A stretch of DNA of 45,333 nt from Mariniphaga sp. Its GTDB lineage: Bacteria; Bacteroidota; Bacteroidia; Bacteroidales; Prolixibacteraceae. Below the pieces are notes generated by a model that did not search any database, was not told the origin of the DNA, and saw only the letters and a program-made list of their open reading frames with translations. Location: NCBI GenBank assembly GCA_019429205.1, contig JAHYIT010000028.1:1-45333 (forward strand), written 5' to 3'. The position numbers and the translations under genes are program-made. Of this stretch, positions 8,219 through 16,356 are shown piece after piece. Position 1 is the stretch's first letter; each line of letters begins with the position of its first letter.

Positions 8219-8923
8219 TTATAACCCGGCTATAGACAGTGCTTTTGGGAAAAGTATGTTGTTTTCGAGGTGGACATGCACATGAAGGTCATCTTCAAAC
8301 TGGTTGAGCAAATGAAAAGCAACCTGGTAAGTGTTGCAGGCGTCTTCAGGCAAAGCATATCCGTTGGTAATCCGGTTAATTTCGTCCATACTTCCTCCGG
8401 CAAAATCATGTTCACCAAACATTCTTTCAATTTCAGAATAAATGATTTTTTTGACGTTTTCAGACGGATTGTGAACCACCTCCCTGATTGCAGGAAAGAG
8501 TACTTCTTCTTCATTTTTGAGATGCTGGAGAAGTTCTTTGTTTATTTCGCCAAATAATTTTGCGACCTCATTCAATTCAGGATGGTTTTCGCCATGAACA
8601 TCCGCAATTTTTTGGGTGTAAAACACAAGGTCAGGTAAATTTTTCAATACGAATTTGTGGTGTGTGTTCGCGATGTAATCACAAAGAAAAATGGGATCCC
8701 AGCTTTTAAAATCGAAGGATGGATTTTGCGGCTGATGTTTAATCTTTTCAATTTCATAAGCCAGAGAATCCGGTTCAATACTTTGCTCTTTGCATGCATC
8801 TTCAAAAGACTGGTTTCCGCCGCAACAGAAGTCAATTCCGGCTTTTTTAAACACTTCAGAGGTACTGAAATCATCGGTTACTATTTCTCCAACCGTCAGA
8901 GTTTTTATTTGCTGTTGATCCAT
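8219..8923 (-). CDS. ric: iron-sulfur cluster repair di-iron protein (Ric/ScdA/YtfE)
   Basis: The 234-residue protein starts with the DUF542 domain, including FCCGG with Cys33 and Cys34. It continues with a hemerythrin-like four-helix domain containing His and Glu ligands (NTHHKFV, HLKNEEEVLFP, FGEHDFAGG, VHVHLENNILFP). Ric proteins protect or repair iron-sulfur clusters damaged by nitric oxide or peroxide. It is the first gene of the ric-norB unit and is divergent from an NsrR-like repressor, the usual wiring of a nitrosative-stress response. ATG at 8923, with a -7 box 20 bases upstream. Confidence 0.93.
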   Translation of the reverse strand: MDQQQIKTLTVGEIVTDDFSTSEVFKKAGIDFCCGGNQSFEDACKEQSIEPDSLAYEIEKIKHQPQNPSFDFKSWDPIFLCDYIANTHHKFVLKNLPDLVFYTQKIADVHGENHPELNEVAKLFGEINKELLQHLKNEEEVLFPAIREVVHNPSENVKKIIYSEIERMFGEHDFAGGSMDEINRITNGYALPEDACNTYQVAFHLLNQFEDDLHVHVHLENNILFPKALSIAGL

Positions 8924-8942
8924 AATTATAATTTTTACAGGG

Positions 8943-8950
8943 CAAATATA
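8943..8950 (-). promoter_or_regulatory. -7 box of the ric-norB promoter
   Basis: The complement reads TATATTTG, a full match to TAnnTTTG. Twenty bases further upstream lies TTAG (complement of 8971-8974), one base off the -33 TTTG. The implied leader is only about 15 bases. The gap to the divergent Rrf2 gene is about 100 bases, so one bound regulator could control both directions. Confidence 0.6.
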
Positions 8951-9003
8951 TAATAATTTTTCTTAGAGGACTAAAAGGTCTATCAATCATTAGTAATTTT
9001 TTA

Positions 9004-9011
9004 TACATTTG
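9004..9011 (+). promoter_or_regulatory. -7 box of the Rrf2 regulator promoter
   Basis: TACATTTG matches TAnnTTTG exactly. It overlaps the TTG codon at 9009, which argues against that codon as the translation start and for the GTG at 9024, giving a very short or absent leader. Confidence 0.5.
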
Positions 9012-9023
9012 CAAAAAAAATCT

Positions 9024-9464
9024 GTGTTTAAAAAAGAAACCGAATATGCGTTAAGAGGCCTGGTTTACATTCAGATGCAAAACCATACAGGTAAAAGGCC
9101 TGGAATTCTTGAAATTGCCTCGGAAATTGATACTCCGCCATCATTTACTGCCAAGATTTTACAGCGTTTGGTACGTATTGGATTTATTGAATCGGCCAAA
9201 GGTAAAAATGGCGGATATTATTTTGATTCGGACAAAAAAGAGCTTCCGTTGAAAAATGTAATTGTTGCCATTGAGGGAGAAAAAATTTTTACCGGTTGTG
9301 GCTTTGGACTGAAACACTGCGATGAAAATAATCCTTGTCCGCTACATGAAGCTTATGCGCCCATCCGCAATTCAATAGAACATTTACTTGCTTCTGAAAC
9401 TGTCCAGAGTCTGGCTAAAAAAGATAAACCGGGAATGACATTAGGCCGTTTAAACGGGGTTTAA
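9024..9464 (+). CDS. Rrf2-family regulator, NsrR-like
   Basis: The Rrf2 winged helix-turn-helix protein has the usual opening (FKKETEYALRGLVYIQ) and a recognition region TPPSFTAKILQRLVRIGFI. I start at GTG 9024 (147 residues) because a TTG at 9009 overlaps the -7 box and because this start gives the normal Rrf2 N-terminus. Three Cys follow at about 92, 99 and 105 (GCGFGLKHC then DENNPC), close to the cluster-binding Cys of NsrR and IscR; the spacing is C-x6-C-x5-C. The divergent ric-norB genes make NO sensing through a [Fe-S] cluster the best guess. IscR-like control is the alternative. Confidence 0.85.
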   Translation: MFKKETEYALRGLVYIQMQNHTGKRPGILEIASEIDTPPSFTAKILQRLVRIGFIESAKGKNGGYYFDSDKKELPLKNVIVAIEGEKIFTGCGFGLKHCDENNPCPLHEAYAPIRNSIEHLLASETVQSLAKKDKPGMTLGRLNGV

Positions 9465-9468
9465 TATA

Positions 9469-12400
9469 TTATAAGACTACCTCTTCCTGTTTTTCTTTTT
9501 TGTCGGAAATGAAAGCGACCAAAACCAACAGCAGCACAGTAACAATTGCCACATACACGCCTGACGGAACAGGGGCCGGTTCACCCTGTGCGTAGGAATG
9601 AAGTCCCGACAAATAATAATTCACCCCGAAGTAGGTCATTAAAACCGAACCGAAACCCACCAGCGAAGCAGCACTCAATGCGTAATTCCCTTTGAAACCG
9701 GGTATTTTGTGCATGTGTACAATAAACGTGTAAACCAAAATGGTAACCATTGCCCATGTTTCTTTCGGATCCCATCCCCAGTAACGGCCCCAGCTTTCGT
9801 TGGCCCAAACACCGCCGATAAATGAACCGGCTGCCAGCATTATCAGGCCAAGTATCAGAGAAATATGTATAATTACCACCAGTTCCCTGATGGTGTGATT
9901 TACCCTCACTTTATTGTTGTCATTTCTGAAAATAATCAGAACAAGATTCAGAAAACCCAGCATGGCGCCAACTCCCAAAAATCCGTAACTGGCCATTATT
10001 ATTGCAACATGCACAATCAGCCAGTATGATTTTAATACCGGAACAAGAGTTGTTATTTCGGGGCTCATCCAGCTAAAACCAGCTACCAAAAGCGTTAATC
10101 CGGCAAGCAGCGTGGTAAGCGACAACGTGATTTCCGACCGGCGAACAAAAATCAAACCCGTAAGCAAAGTGGCCCAGCTTACAAATATCATCGACTCGTA
10201 GCCATTGCTCCAGGGGGCGTGGCCTGAAATATACCAACGGATTACAAGGCCTGCAGTTTGTGCAGTAAAAAGCAGCAGAATGAGAAAAAAGGCAATTTTT
10301 TTCAGCGAGATCAACTTCATTTTCGGATTGAAAATGGTATAAAGCTGTAACAGAAGTAAAACAAGTCCTGCTGTGAGCAATATTTTGGAAAGTTTTCCGA
10401 AAATATCCCATTTATGGTATAAAATTTCAAGTTTGATTTTTGTTTTCGAAGGAATGATCTGAGCCCCTTCCTTTTGCTGGTAAGTTTTAATCTGATTCAG
10501 AATCTGTGATGCGGTTCCCCAGTCGCGGGATGCAACTGCATTAAGGTAATTTTCGGTAGCCTGCTTTGCAAATGTTTCTCCTTCGCTACCCAGTGAACCC
10601 GCATCGTTTGCCGTAACCCATTTCTGGTTTTCGTGGCCGGGTACGGGAAAAACGGTAAGGAAATTTCCGGAGAAAACATTAAACAGAATGTTTACCCGTT
10701 CGTCCACGTTAATAATTTCCTTATCGAGTTTGTTACGCTCGCTGCTTTTTTTGGCAAATGCTTCCGAAACCGCGGGATTAAGCCTGTATCCTCCCATTTC
10801 ACGTGGTTGAACGATGGTATTGAACGTTGCATAATCACTGGAAATACCCAACATTTTCCGGAGTTCCGGATTGGCCACTTTTATCATCGGTACATTTTTC
10901 CATTGCTCCGGATTGGCCTGCATGGAAAGAAAAACTTCGGTGGCATTCATTCCCTGCCATTTATTCTTTTTAGCCACTTTGCGCAAAATTTCCGAAGCAA
11001 GCGTGGCAGTTGGTTCTGTTCTCCCCTTGGTGCTTTGAAGCAACAATTCTTCAAATTCTGCAACATGGTTTTTATTCAGGGACTGAATATTTTGTGCCGG
11101 CTGGGCATTCAGCGTAGTAAAGAAAAATCCGAAAATAAAAACGGCAAACAGTTTTTTGCGTTCTTCGCGCAACCTGGCCGAAGCTTTTATAAGTTTCATA
11201 AACCGGCTGTTTCTGTTGAAAAGCGATAAAATAAATCCAATGACCATAATAAAATAACCGAAATAGGTGATTGACGTTCCCCAGGCATCGCTGTTTACTG
11301 AAAGCACTGTTCCTTTTTCATCCGTGTCGTAAGACGATTGAAAGAAACGGTAACCCTGGTATTTTAAAATGTTATTCATAAAAATGCGAAATGGTTTTTC
11401 AGTGGCGCCATCTATTAAAACTACCTCGCTGGCGTAAGATGAGGGACTGTTGGAACCAGGGTAGCGTTCTAACTGAAAATCGGTCAAATAGATGGAAAAT
11501 GGCAGTTCAATTTTTTTGGCACCAAACGAAACTGAAACTTCTGTGCCGTCAATGGTAGTTGTAAATGGTTCAGCAATTAAACCTTTCATGCCGTAAACTA
11601 TCAGGTTTTTTGATTGGTTTTCCACAGTAATTTCTGTTTGAAGCGCATCTCTGCGGGAACCTCCCTGTTGTGGAGGAGCGTAAACCAACTGGGTTTTGCC
11701 ACTCTGGAAAAACTGCCTGACTGCAAAATGAATATTGCCACTTGAATAAACCGTTTGCGTGTTTATCTGGTACCGCTCTCCGGGAGCAATTTTCTCTGTT
11801 TTTTCTCCGCTCATATCCAAAACAAAAACTGTGTCTGCAGAAATGAAAAACAAATTTCCCTGGTCCATTTGCAGATTGATGTCTGAGTTTTCATTTTGTA
11901 CATTAAAAGCAATAGTGTTGCCCTCAACCGTTTTTTTGTCGCCGTCTTTCAGATTAAAATCAACCCGATGCATTCCTTCTCCAACTGCCATAAACGAAAT
12001 GATGGGTTCTCCGCCAGGATCGGCCATAACTGTTTCAGCTGCCGAGGGCATGTATTGCAGGTTTTTAACCTGAATCGTTTTTCCATTCAGATGTATATCT
12101 TCTGAAAAACGGTTGGCGGTGTAAGGTGAAAACTTTACCTCGAACTCTTCCTCTGTTGCAGAGTTGCCATCAGTTGCAGAAATTTTAATGTATGTTTCCT
12201 CAGAAACAATAAAATTGGACGATTGCCCTTCGCGAATGTGCATGATGCCTTCGTAGCCGTAATAGCGAGTAACACCGGCGCCAATAATCATAAAAACAAA
12301 GGAAATATGGAACAGGAATCCCGGCCATCTTTTTTTGGTAAACAACTTGTTTTCAAAAACACTTCCAATAAGATTGACGGCAATTAAAACAAGTAATATC

Positions 12401-12552
12401 TCGAACCACCTGGAATTGTAAATTAATATTTTAGCAGTTGGGGTTCCGTAGTCATTTTCAATAAATGTAGCATAACCAATGGCTATGGCGAATATGGTTA
12501 TCAGTACTCCGGTAAAAAGCATGGAGAACAAAAACGAAGCAAATTTCTTCAT
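9469..12552 (-). CDS. ccsA: fused cytochrome c maturation protein CcsBA (ResB-CcsA)
   Basis: The 1027-residue protein joins a ResB/CcsB part (about 1-450, membrane helices around a large periplasmic domain) to a CcsA part (about 720-1015). The CcsA part holds the heme-binding WWD region (RYWGWDPKETWA) and flanking His-containing helices (HAPWSNGYESM, LIVHVAIIMASYG, FIVHMHKIPGFKG). CcsBA exports heme and ligates it to CxxCH motifs in the periplasm (system II). The middle section (about 480-700) is soluble and less conserved. It is the last gene downstream of a run of multiheme cytochromes on the same strand, which explains its place. It ends 4 bases from the converging Rrf2 gene, with no terminator between them. 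Confidence 0.93.
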   Translation of the reverse strand: MKKFASFLFSMLFTGVLITIFAIAIGYATFIENDYGTPTAKILIYNSRWFEILLVLIAVNLIGSVFENKLFTKKRWPGFLFHISFVFMIIGAGVTRYYGYEGIMHIREGQSSNFIVSEETYIKISATDGNSATEEEFEVKFSPYTANRFSEDIHLNGKTIQVKNLQYMPSAAETVMADPGGEPIISFMAVGEGMHRVDFNLKDGDKKTVEGNTIAFNVQNENSDINLQMDQGNLFFISADTVFVLDMSGEKTEKIAPGERYQINTQTVYSSGNIHFAVRQFFQSGKTQLVYAPPQQGGSRRDALQTEITVENQSKNLIVYGMKGLIAEPFTTTIDGTEVSVSFGAKKIELPFSIYLTDFQLERYPGSNSPSSYASEVVLIDGATEKPFRIFMNNILKYQGYRFFQSSYDTDEKGTVLSVNSDAWGTSITYFGYFIMVIGFILSLFNRNSRFMKLIKASARLREERKKLFAVFIFGFFFTTLNAQPAQNIQSLNKNHVAEFEELLLQSTKGRTEPTATLASEILRKVAKKNKWQGMNATEVFLSMQANPEQWKNVPMIKVANPELRKMLGISSDYATFNTIVQPREMGGYRLNPAVSEAFAKKSSERNKLDKEIINVDERVNILFNVFSGNFLTVFPVPGHENQKWVTANDAGSLGSEGETFAKQATENYLNAVASRDWGTASQILNQIKTYQQKEGAQIIPSKTKIKLEILYHKWDIFGKLSKILLTAGLVLLLLQLYTIFNPKMKLISLKKIAFFLILLLFTAQTAGLVIRWYISGHAPWSNGYESMIFVSWATLLTGLIFVRRSEITLSLTTLLAGLTLLVAGFSWMSPEITTLVPVLKSYWLIVHVAIIMASYGFLGVGAMLGFLNLVLIIFRNDNNKVRVNHTIRELVVIIHISLILGLIMLAAGSFIGGVWANESWGRYWGWDPKETWAMVTILVYTFIVHMHKIPGFKGNYALSAASLVGFGSVLMTYFGVNYYLSGLHSYAQGEPAPVPSGVYVAIVTVLLLVLVAFISDKKEKQEEVVL

Positions 12553-12638
12553 AATTTAAACATCTAAAAATTGCCTAAAAATAGTTTAAGATTGGAAATG
12601 AGAAAGAATAATGGCAATAAAAAGGAAGCGATTAACAA

Positions 12639-14141
12639 TTAGTAAAGCTGGTTATGGCATGTTGAACACAGTTCGACGCGCCAAACTTCGTTAATATTTA
12701 TGGGATGCTGAAATTCCAGTGGATTGGCTACATTTGAAATTTCCAGGTTATCCAAAGTTCCTTGTGCAGTAATACTATGACACAGGTTGCAATCGCGTGA
12801 AATTACCTGTCCACGGGTTGAGGTGTGGCGGTCGTTGTGGCATCGGTAGCAACCATCGGTTTCCAGGTGCCCCAGATGATTAGGATATTCGGTCCAGTTT
12901 ACTCCCATTGCCGGGAAAATATTTTTTGAATATCCGTCCTGAATGCTGGCAATGGCATTTTCAATGTCTGCTTTATTGGATTCGAGCAGTTCAGGGTACA
13001 TAATTTCGTAATATTCATTTACCTGCATTTTAATAGCAGTATATGCACTGTCTTTTGTCGGATAATCCATAGTAAATACGCCCATAGCCACAGATTTTAT
13101 ATCGGGTAAATCTTTGGAAATGGAACCTGCGGTAATATATTCATCAATAAAATTCTGCGGAACCTTGTAGTTATGCGAAGGTCGGTTGTGGCAGTCGAGG
13201 CAGTCCATTACCCGAACTTCCAGAGAATCCATTTGAGCTGGGGTGAGTTTGTTCTCCGAATCTTCGTAAATGGTTTCTTCTCCGGTTTTCAGGTTGGTGT
13301 ATTTTACCCACGGAATTACCCCGCGCTTTACGTCGGATGCCATGTATTCAATTTTTACATCCGGATTAATGTGCCAGTGAATCCCTTCACTGATTCCCTG
13401 CGCGCTGTGCTCTGAACTTGTTTTAAGCAGCATATGAATATCCCATTCGGTGTTTTCTTCATCGGCCAGGTACGAACGTTTAATGCGTAGTTTCCGGTCG
13501 TAAAATTTTTCTGGCCAGTGACATTCTTCGCAGGTTTCCCGGGCAGGGCGTAAACTATGAACCGGGGTTGGAATAGGTCTTGGGTATTTGTCGAATAGTA
13601 CGGAATAAACCTGGTATAAACCTGAAAGTTTACTTTTTACGTACCAATCGGCTCCGCTGCCCACATGACATTCAACGCACGAAACGCGCTCGTGCGAGGA
13701 TTCCTGGTAAGCCACATATTCGGGTTCCATTACCTGGTGGCATATTTTTCCGCAGAATTCTACTGATTCGGTATAATGAAAAGCTTCATAACTACCCACT
13801 GCCGAAAGAACTAAAAGAATAACAGTTCCGGTTGAAAAAATAATGGCGGCATTTCGTGTGGCCGGGTTATTAAAATCGATTACCGGAAAGTCTTTTCCTT
13901 TTACACCCTGTTCCTGTTTTTTAATTTTTCGTTTGGTAATCAGCATCCCAACCGGGATCATAATCAGCCCAAGAATTAAAAACATGGGCAGAATAATATA
14001 AATAAACAGTCCTACGTAGGAGCTACCCACGTCGAAAATAAGTGCAATGATGAATAACAGTGCAATTAAAAAAAGGTTGAACATAGCAATACCTGCACCT
14101 ATTATAGAAGTCCAGTTACGTAATGATTGTGGCAGTTTCAT
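12639..14141 (-). CDS. seven-heme NapC/NirT-type membrane cytochrome c
   Basis: The 500-residue protein has three N-terminal hydrophobic segments (about 13-35, 41-66, 98-115), then a periplasmic domain with seven heme sites. The first is CX3CH (C130-H135) followed by QVMEPEY, the NapC/NirT-style first heme. Six CxxCH follow at C155, C204, C314, C431, C451 and C492. NapC/NirT/NrfH cytochromes take electrons from menaquinol and pass them to periplasmic partners. The family usually has four hemes, so this is an enlarged version. It lies downstream of the b-type cytochrome and upstream of ccsBA on one strand. The partner is not fixed by sequence; no NrfA is in the window. Confidence 0.85.
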   Translation of the reverse strand: MKLPQSLRNWTSIIGAGIAMFNLFLIALLFIIALIFDVGSSYVGLFIYIILPMFLILGLIMIPVGMLITKRKIKKQEQGVKGKDFPVIDFNNPATRNAAIIFSTGTVILLVLSAVGSYEAFHYTESVEFCGKICHQVMEPEYVAYQESSHERVSCVECHVGSGADWYVKSKLSGLYQVYSVLFDKYPRPIPTPVHSLRPARETCEECHWPEKFYDRKLRIKRSYLADEENTEWDIHMLLKTSSEHSAQGISEGIHWHINPDVKIEYMASDVKRGVIPWVKYTNLKTGEETIYEDSENKLTPAQMDSLEVRVMDCLDCHNRPSHNYKVPQNFIDEYITAGSISKDLPDIKSVAMGVFTMDYPTKDSAYTAIKMQVNEYYEIMYPELLESNKADIENAIASIQDGYSKNIFPAMGVNWTEYPNHLGHLETDGCYRCHNDRHTSTRGQVISRDCNLCHSITAQGTLDNLEISNVANPLEFQHPININEVWRVELCSTCHNQLY

Positions 14142-14231
14142 AAAACAAAGTTTTAATATCAGTTTAAAATAATGGTTACCCAGCTTTAAAAAACCGGGGA
14201 ACGCTCAGGTTAATTCTTCAGGCCTTCAGCA

Positions 14232-14849
14232 TCAGGTATGCCAGCCGGTAATAATACTTTTATAATTTTTCCCTGGAGGTTTACCCATTGAAGCAACATA
14301 TAAATGAACCAGTAAAAATACAAAAGTAAGAAAACCGATAATGCCGTGAATAACTGCTGTGAGCATTATTCCACTTAGCTGAAATACTTGTTCGATAATT
14401 ATTTCAGGGAAAAATAACGCAATGCCGGTAACAATAAGAATGGGCAGGAACAAGTACATCGCAAAAATGTATGCGTATTTTTGCAACGGATTAAATTTCC
14501 TTTTTTCTGAAATGGGGAAAGGTGATTCCTCTCCTTTAAACATTCCGGAAATGTAATATTGAATTTGCTTTGTTAACCTATTAGGCAGCCCCTTGGTTTT
14601 TACCCGGTAATACTTGCCGTTTTTAGTAAGAATATTGCCAAAAACAAAAAGAAAATAACTGACTGTAACTATAACTCCGGCCAAATTATGAACAGCAACT
14701 GCTGATTGAAAATCCAGCAAAAGAATACCTCTGTCTGAATAGTGCAAACTTATTCCTGAAAAGATGAGTGCCAGAATTCCAAGAGCATTTATTCCATGCC
14801 AAATCCTCAGCCACAAAGGATACAAATAAAGTTTTTTTCCGTTCTCCAT
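14232..14849 (-). CDS. membrane b-type cytochrome (CbcB / thiosulfate-reductase b-like)
   Basis: The 205-residue protein has four main membrane segments and His residues placed for two b hemes: RIWHGINALG near residue 18, AVHNLAGVIV near 54, AVIHGIIGFL and LVHLYVASMG near the C-terminus. This is the cytochrome b561/HydC fold of formate dehydrogenase, hydrogenase and thiosulfate reductase membrane subunits, which carry electrons between quinone and periplasm. Its start is 4 bases after the stop of the seven-heme cytochrome, so the two probably form one complex. A b-type protein paired with a seven-heme membrane cytochrome matches the Geobacter CbcBA menaquinol oxidase in layout. Confidence 0.8.
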   Translation of the reverse strand: MENGKKLYLYPLWLRIWHGINALGILALIFSGISLHYSDRGILLLDFQSAVAVHNLAGVIVTVSYFLFVFGNILTKNGKYYRVKTKGLPNRLTKQIQYYISGMFKGEESPFPISEKRKFNPLQKYAYIFAMYLFLPILIVTGIALFFPEIIIEQVFQLSGIMLTAVIHGIIGFLTFVFLLVHLYVASMGKPPGKNYKSIITGWHT

Positions 14850-14853
14850 AAAC

Positions 14854-15834
14854 CTATTTTTTTATTATCCTTATAATAGTGTGTACAACAATTCCACCAA
14901 GGGTAGCAAAGAATATTAGAGCAAAAATGGTATTTAAGTAAGGAATACGCGAAGCTCCGATGACATAATATTCATTCGAGAAATCTTCCTGGGTATTTTT
15001 TACGGTAAAAAGGCCTAAAATTGATTTTTGTGAGTTTTCCCCGGTTTCTGTTCGTACTCTCAGGTTTTGATATTTGTACAATGAGGCCTGTAACATCGAA
15101 TTGGCTGAATGACATTCAACACAATTTTTTGTCGCGTGTTCTTTCCTTAAAATATTATGCGAAACCATTAATGAATCTTGTACTTCGGTATGGCACTCAA
15201 TACACCGTACACGCCTGAAATGCAGTTCCTGGTTTGGAAGCCAGTTATGAATATCAACAAGTTGTGGTTTGGCATCTTCTGAAACCAATTGGTATTTGGT
15301 CATATTGTCGTGGCACGACAGGCACATTTTATTGCTGTAATCAACAATTTCCCTTAAATCGCTGCTGGTTCGTGCTGTTGCCCTGTAATAATGCTGGCTA
15401 TGGCATTTGGAACATGAGAACTGATCGCCATGTAATTCGTAATGAACACTTTTCTGAAATTCTTCTTCAATCCTGTCAAACTGCCAGTCTTCATAGGTGG
15501 GGTCTCCGCCATGACAATCAATACATGTCATCATCGGTTCCAGTTTCAATTGACCATCATGCGGATAAGTTTCATAATCCATTGAATGGCAATCTATACA
15601 ACTAAAAACCTGATGCACACCAACAGCCAGTTGAATAGTATCCAGGATGTAAAACGGGTTCATTAGCCGTTTTTCCTCTTTTTCAGTCCAATCGTTATAA
15701 ATGGTATGGGCTTGTGAAGTATGGCATTTGAGGCAAGCCTGGTTTTGTTCAGGAATGTTTTGTCCGTTTAAATTCAACACACCTAAAAACCCTGCGAGAA
15801 TTACAAGGAATAATGTGCAAGCGAAAAATCTCAT
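14854..15834 (-). CDS. seven-heme membrane-anchored cytochrome c (CbcA-like)
   Basis: The 326-residue protein has an N-terminal signal segment (about 4-22), seven CxxCH motifs (starting at C34, C79, C104, C141, C171, C211 and C238) and a C-terminal membrane helix (about 300-323) with a short basic cytoplasmic tail. The heme domain therefore faces the periplasm. It is the first gene after a strong terminator and precedes the b-type cytochrome by 4 bases. The seven-heme count, the tail anchor and the pairing support a menaquinol:periplasm electron-transfer complex. Direction and partner are inference. Confidence 0.85.
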   Translation of the reverse strand: MRFFACTLFLVILAGFLGVLNLNGQNIPEQNQACLKCHTSQAHTIYNDWTEKEEKRLMNPFYILDTIQLAVGVHQVFSCIDCHSMDYETYPHDGQLKLEPMMTCIDCHGGDPTYEDWQFDRIEEEFQKSVHYELHGDQFSCSKCHSQHYYRATARTSSDLREIVDYSNKMCLSCHDNMTKYQLVSEDAKPQLVDIHNWLPNQELHFRRVRCIECHTEVQDSLMVSHNILRKEHATKNCVECHSANSMLQASLYKYQNLRVRTETGENSQKSILGLFTVKNTQEDFSNEYYVIGASRIPYLNTIFALIFFATLGGIVVHTIIRIIKK

Positions 15835-15848
15835 GGCACAGGATAATT

Positions 15849-15886
15849 AAAAAAACTGCCCCGGAAGTCAATACTTTCCGGAGCAG
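15849..15886 (-). terminator. intrinsic terminator after the small cytochrome c gene
   Basis: Read on the minus strand, a hairpin (CTGC-CCGGAA arms around a 9-base loop, one mismatch; 15856-15886) is followed by seven T (complement of 15849-15855). This is a standard rho-independent terminator. It lies 16 bases after the stop of the cytochrome c gene at 15903 and marks the end of the first copy of the duplicated module, separating it from the CbcBA-like genes. Confidence 0.85.
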
Positions 15887-15902
15887 GATTCGATTTTATA
15901 AC

Positions 15903-16331
15903 CTATTTTAAAGACCTTAAAAAATTAACAACTGCCCAGCGATCTTCTTCTTCAAGAATTTTTTTCTCGAAGTTTGGCATTTCTTCCATTCCGATTATTG
16001 ACTGGTAATAAATTTCGCCATCGGTTTGAGCTTGAAATTTAGGATCGTTAAACGGCATCATTTTGGCTGTCATACTTGCAGCTTTTGGTCCATCGCCCAA
16101 GCCTATGTTTCCGTGGCACGATTTGCAATGTTTTGCAAACAACATTTTGCCAACCCTGTCTAACGATGCATCGCCGGCATGCGGGTTTTTCATTTCTTTG
16201 TACTTAGCAGGGATATCCCAGTTTTCCGGCATATTTGTGCTTTCTGTAGGTGAAACAAAAGCAGCCAAAAGCATTCCTGCAAACAGGACTACCAGGGGAT
16301 ATGTTAAAAATTTAATCTTACCTTTTTTCAT
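15903..16331 (-). CDS. small exported monoheme cytochrome c (module copy 1)
   Basis: The 142-residue protein has a signal segment (about 8-26, ending near AAFVSP), then a class I cytochrome c with CKSCH at about 69-73, a GPKAA segment and a distal Met-containing EEMPNFEKK. One covalent heme with His/Met ligation is expected. It is probably a periplasmic carrier. It is the last gene of the first module copy and is followed by a terminator. The paralogue at 24644-25078 is alike throughout, including WDIPAKYKEM, DGEIYY and EEDRWAV. Confidence 0.88.
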   Translation of the reverse strand: MKKGKIKFLTYPLVVLFAGMLLAAFVSPTESTNMPENWDIPAKYKEMKNPHAGDASLDRVGKMLFAKHCKSCHGNIGLGDGPKAASMTAKMMPFNDPKFQAQTDGEIYYQSIIGMEEMPNFEKKILEEEDRWAVVNFLRSLK

Positions 16332-16356
16332 GATAAATAATTTTTATAGTTAAACA

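Noticed and set aside
8657-8953. 98-codon + strand frame over the ric start
   Set aside because: It is antisense to ric and would cover the divergent promoter region.
5938-9464. Complete denitrification cluster
   Set aside because: Only NO reductase, Ric and a regulator are found; no nitrate or nitrite reductase and no nosZ.
10633-11229. 198-codon + strand frame inside ccsBA
   Set aside because: It is antisense to ccsBA, lacks recognisable domains and has shadow-like composition.
12639-15834. Nitrite reductase NrfHA operon
   Set aside because: ccsBA and a NapC-type cytochrome suggested it, but no pentaheme NrfA with a CxxCK motif is present.
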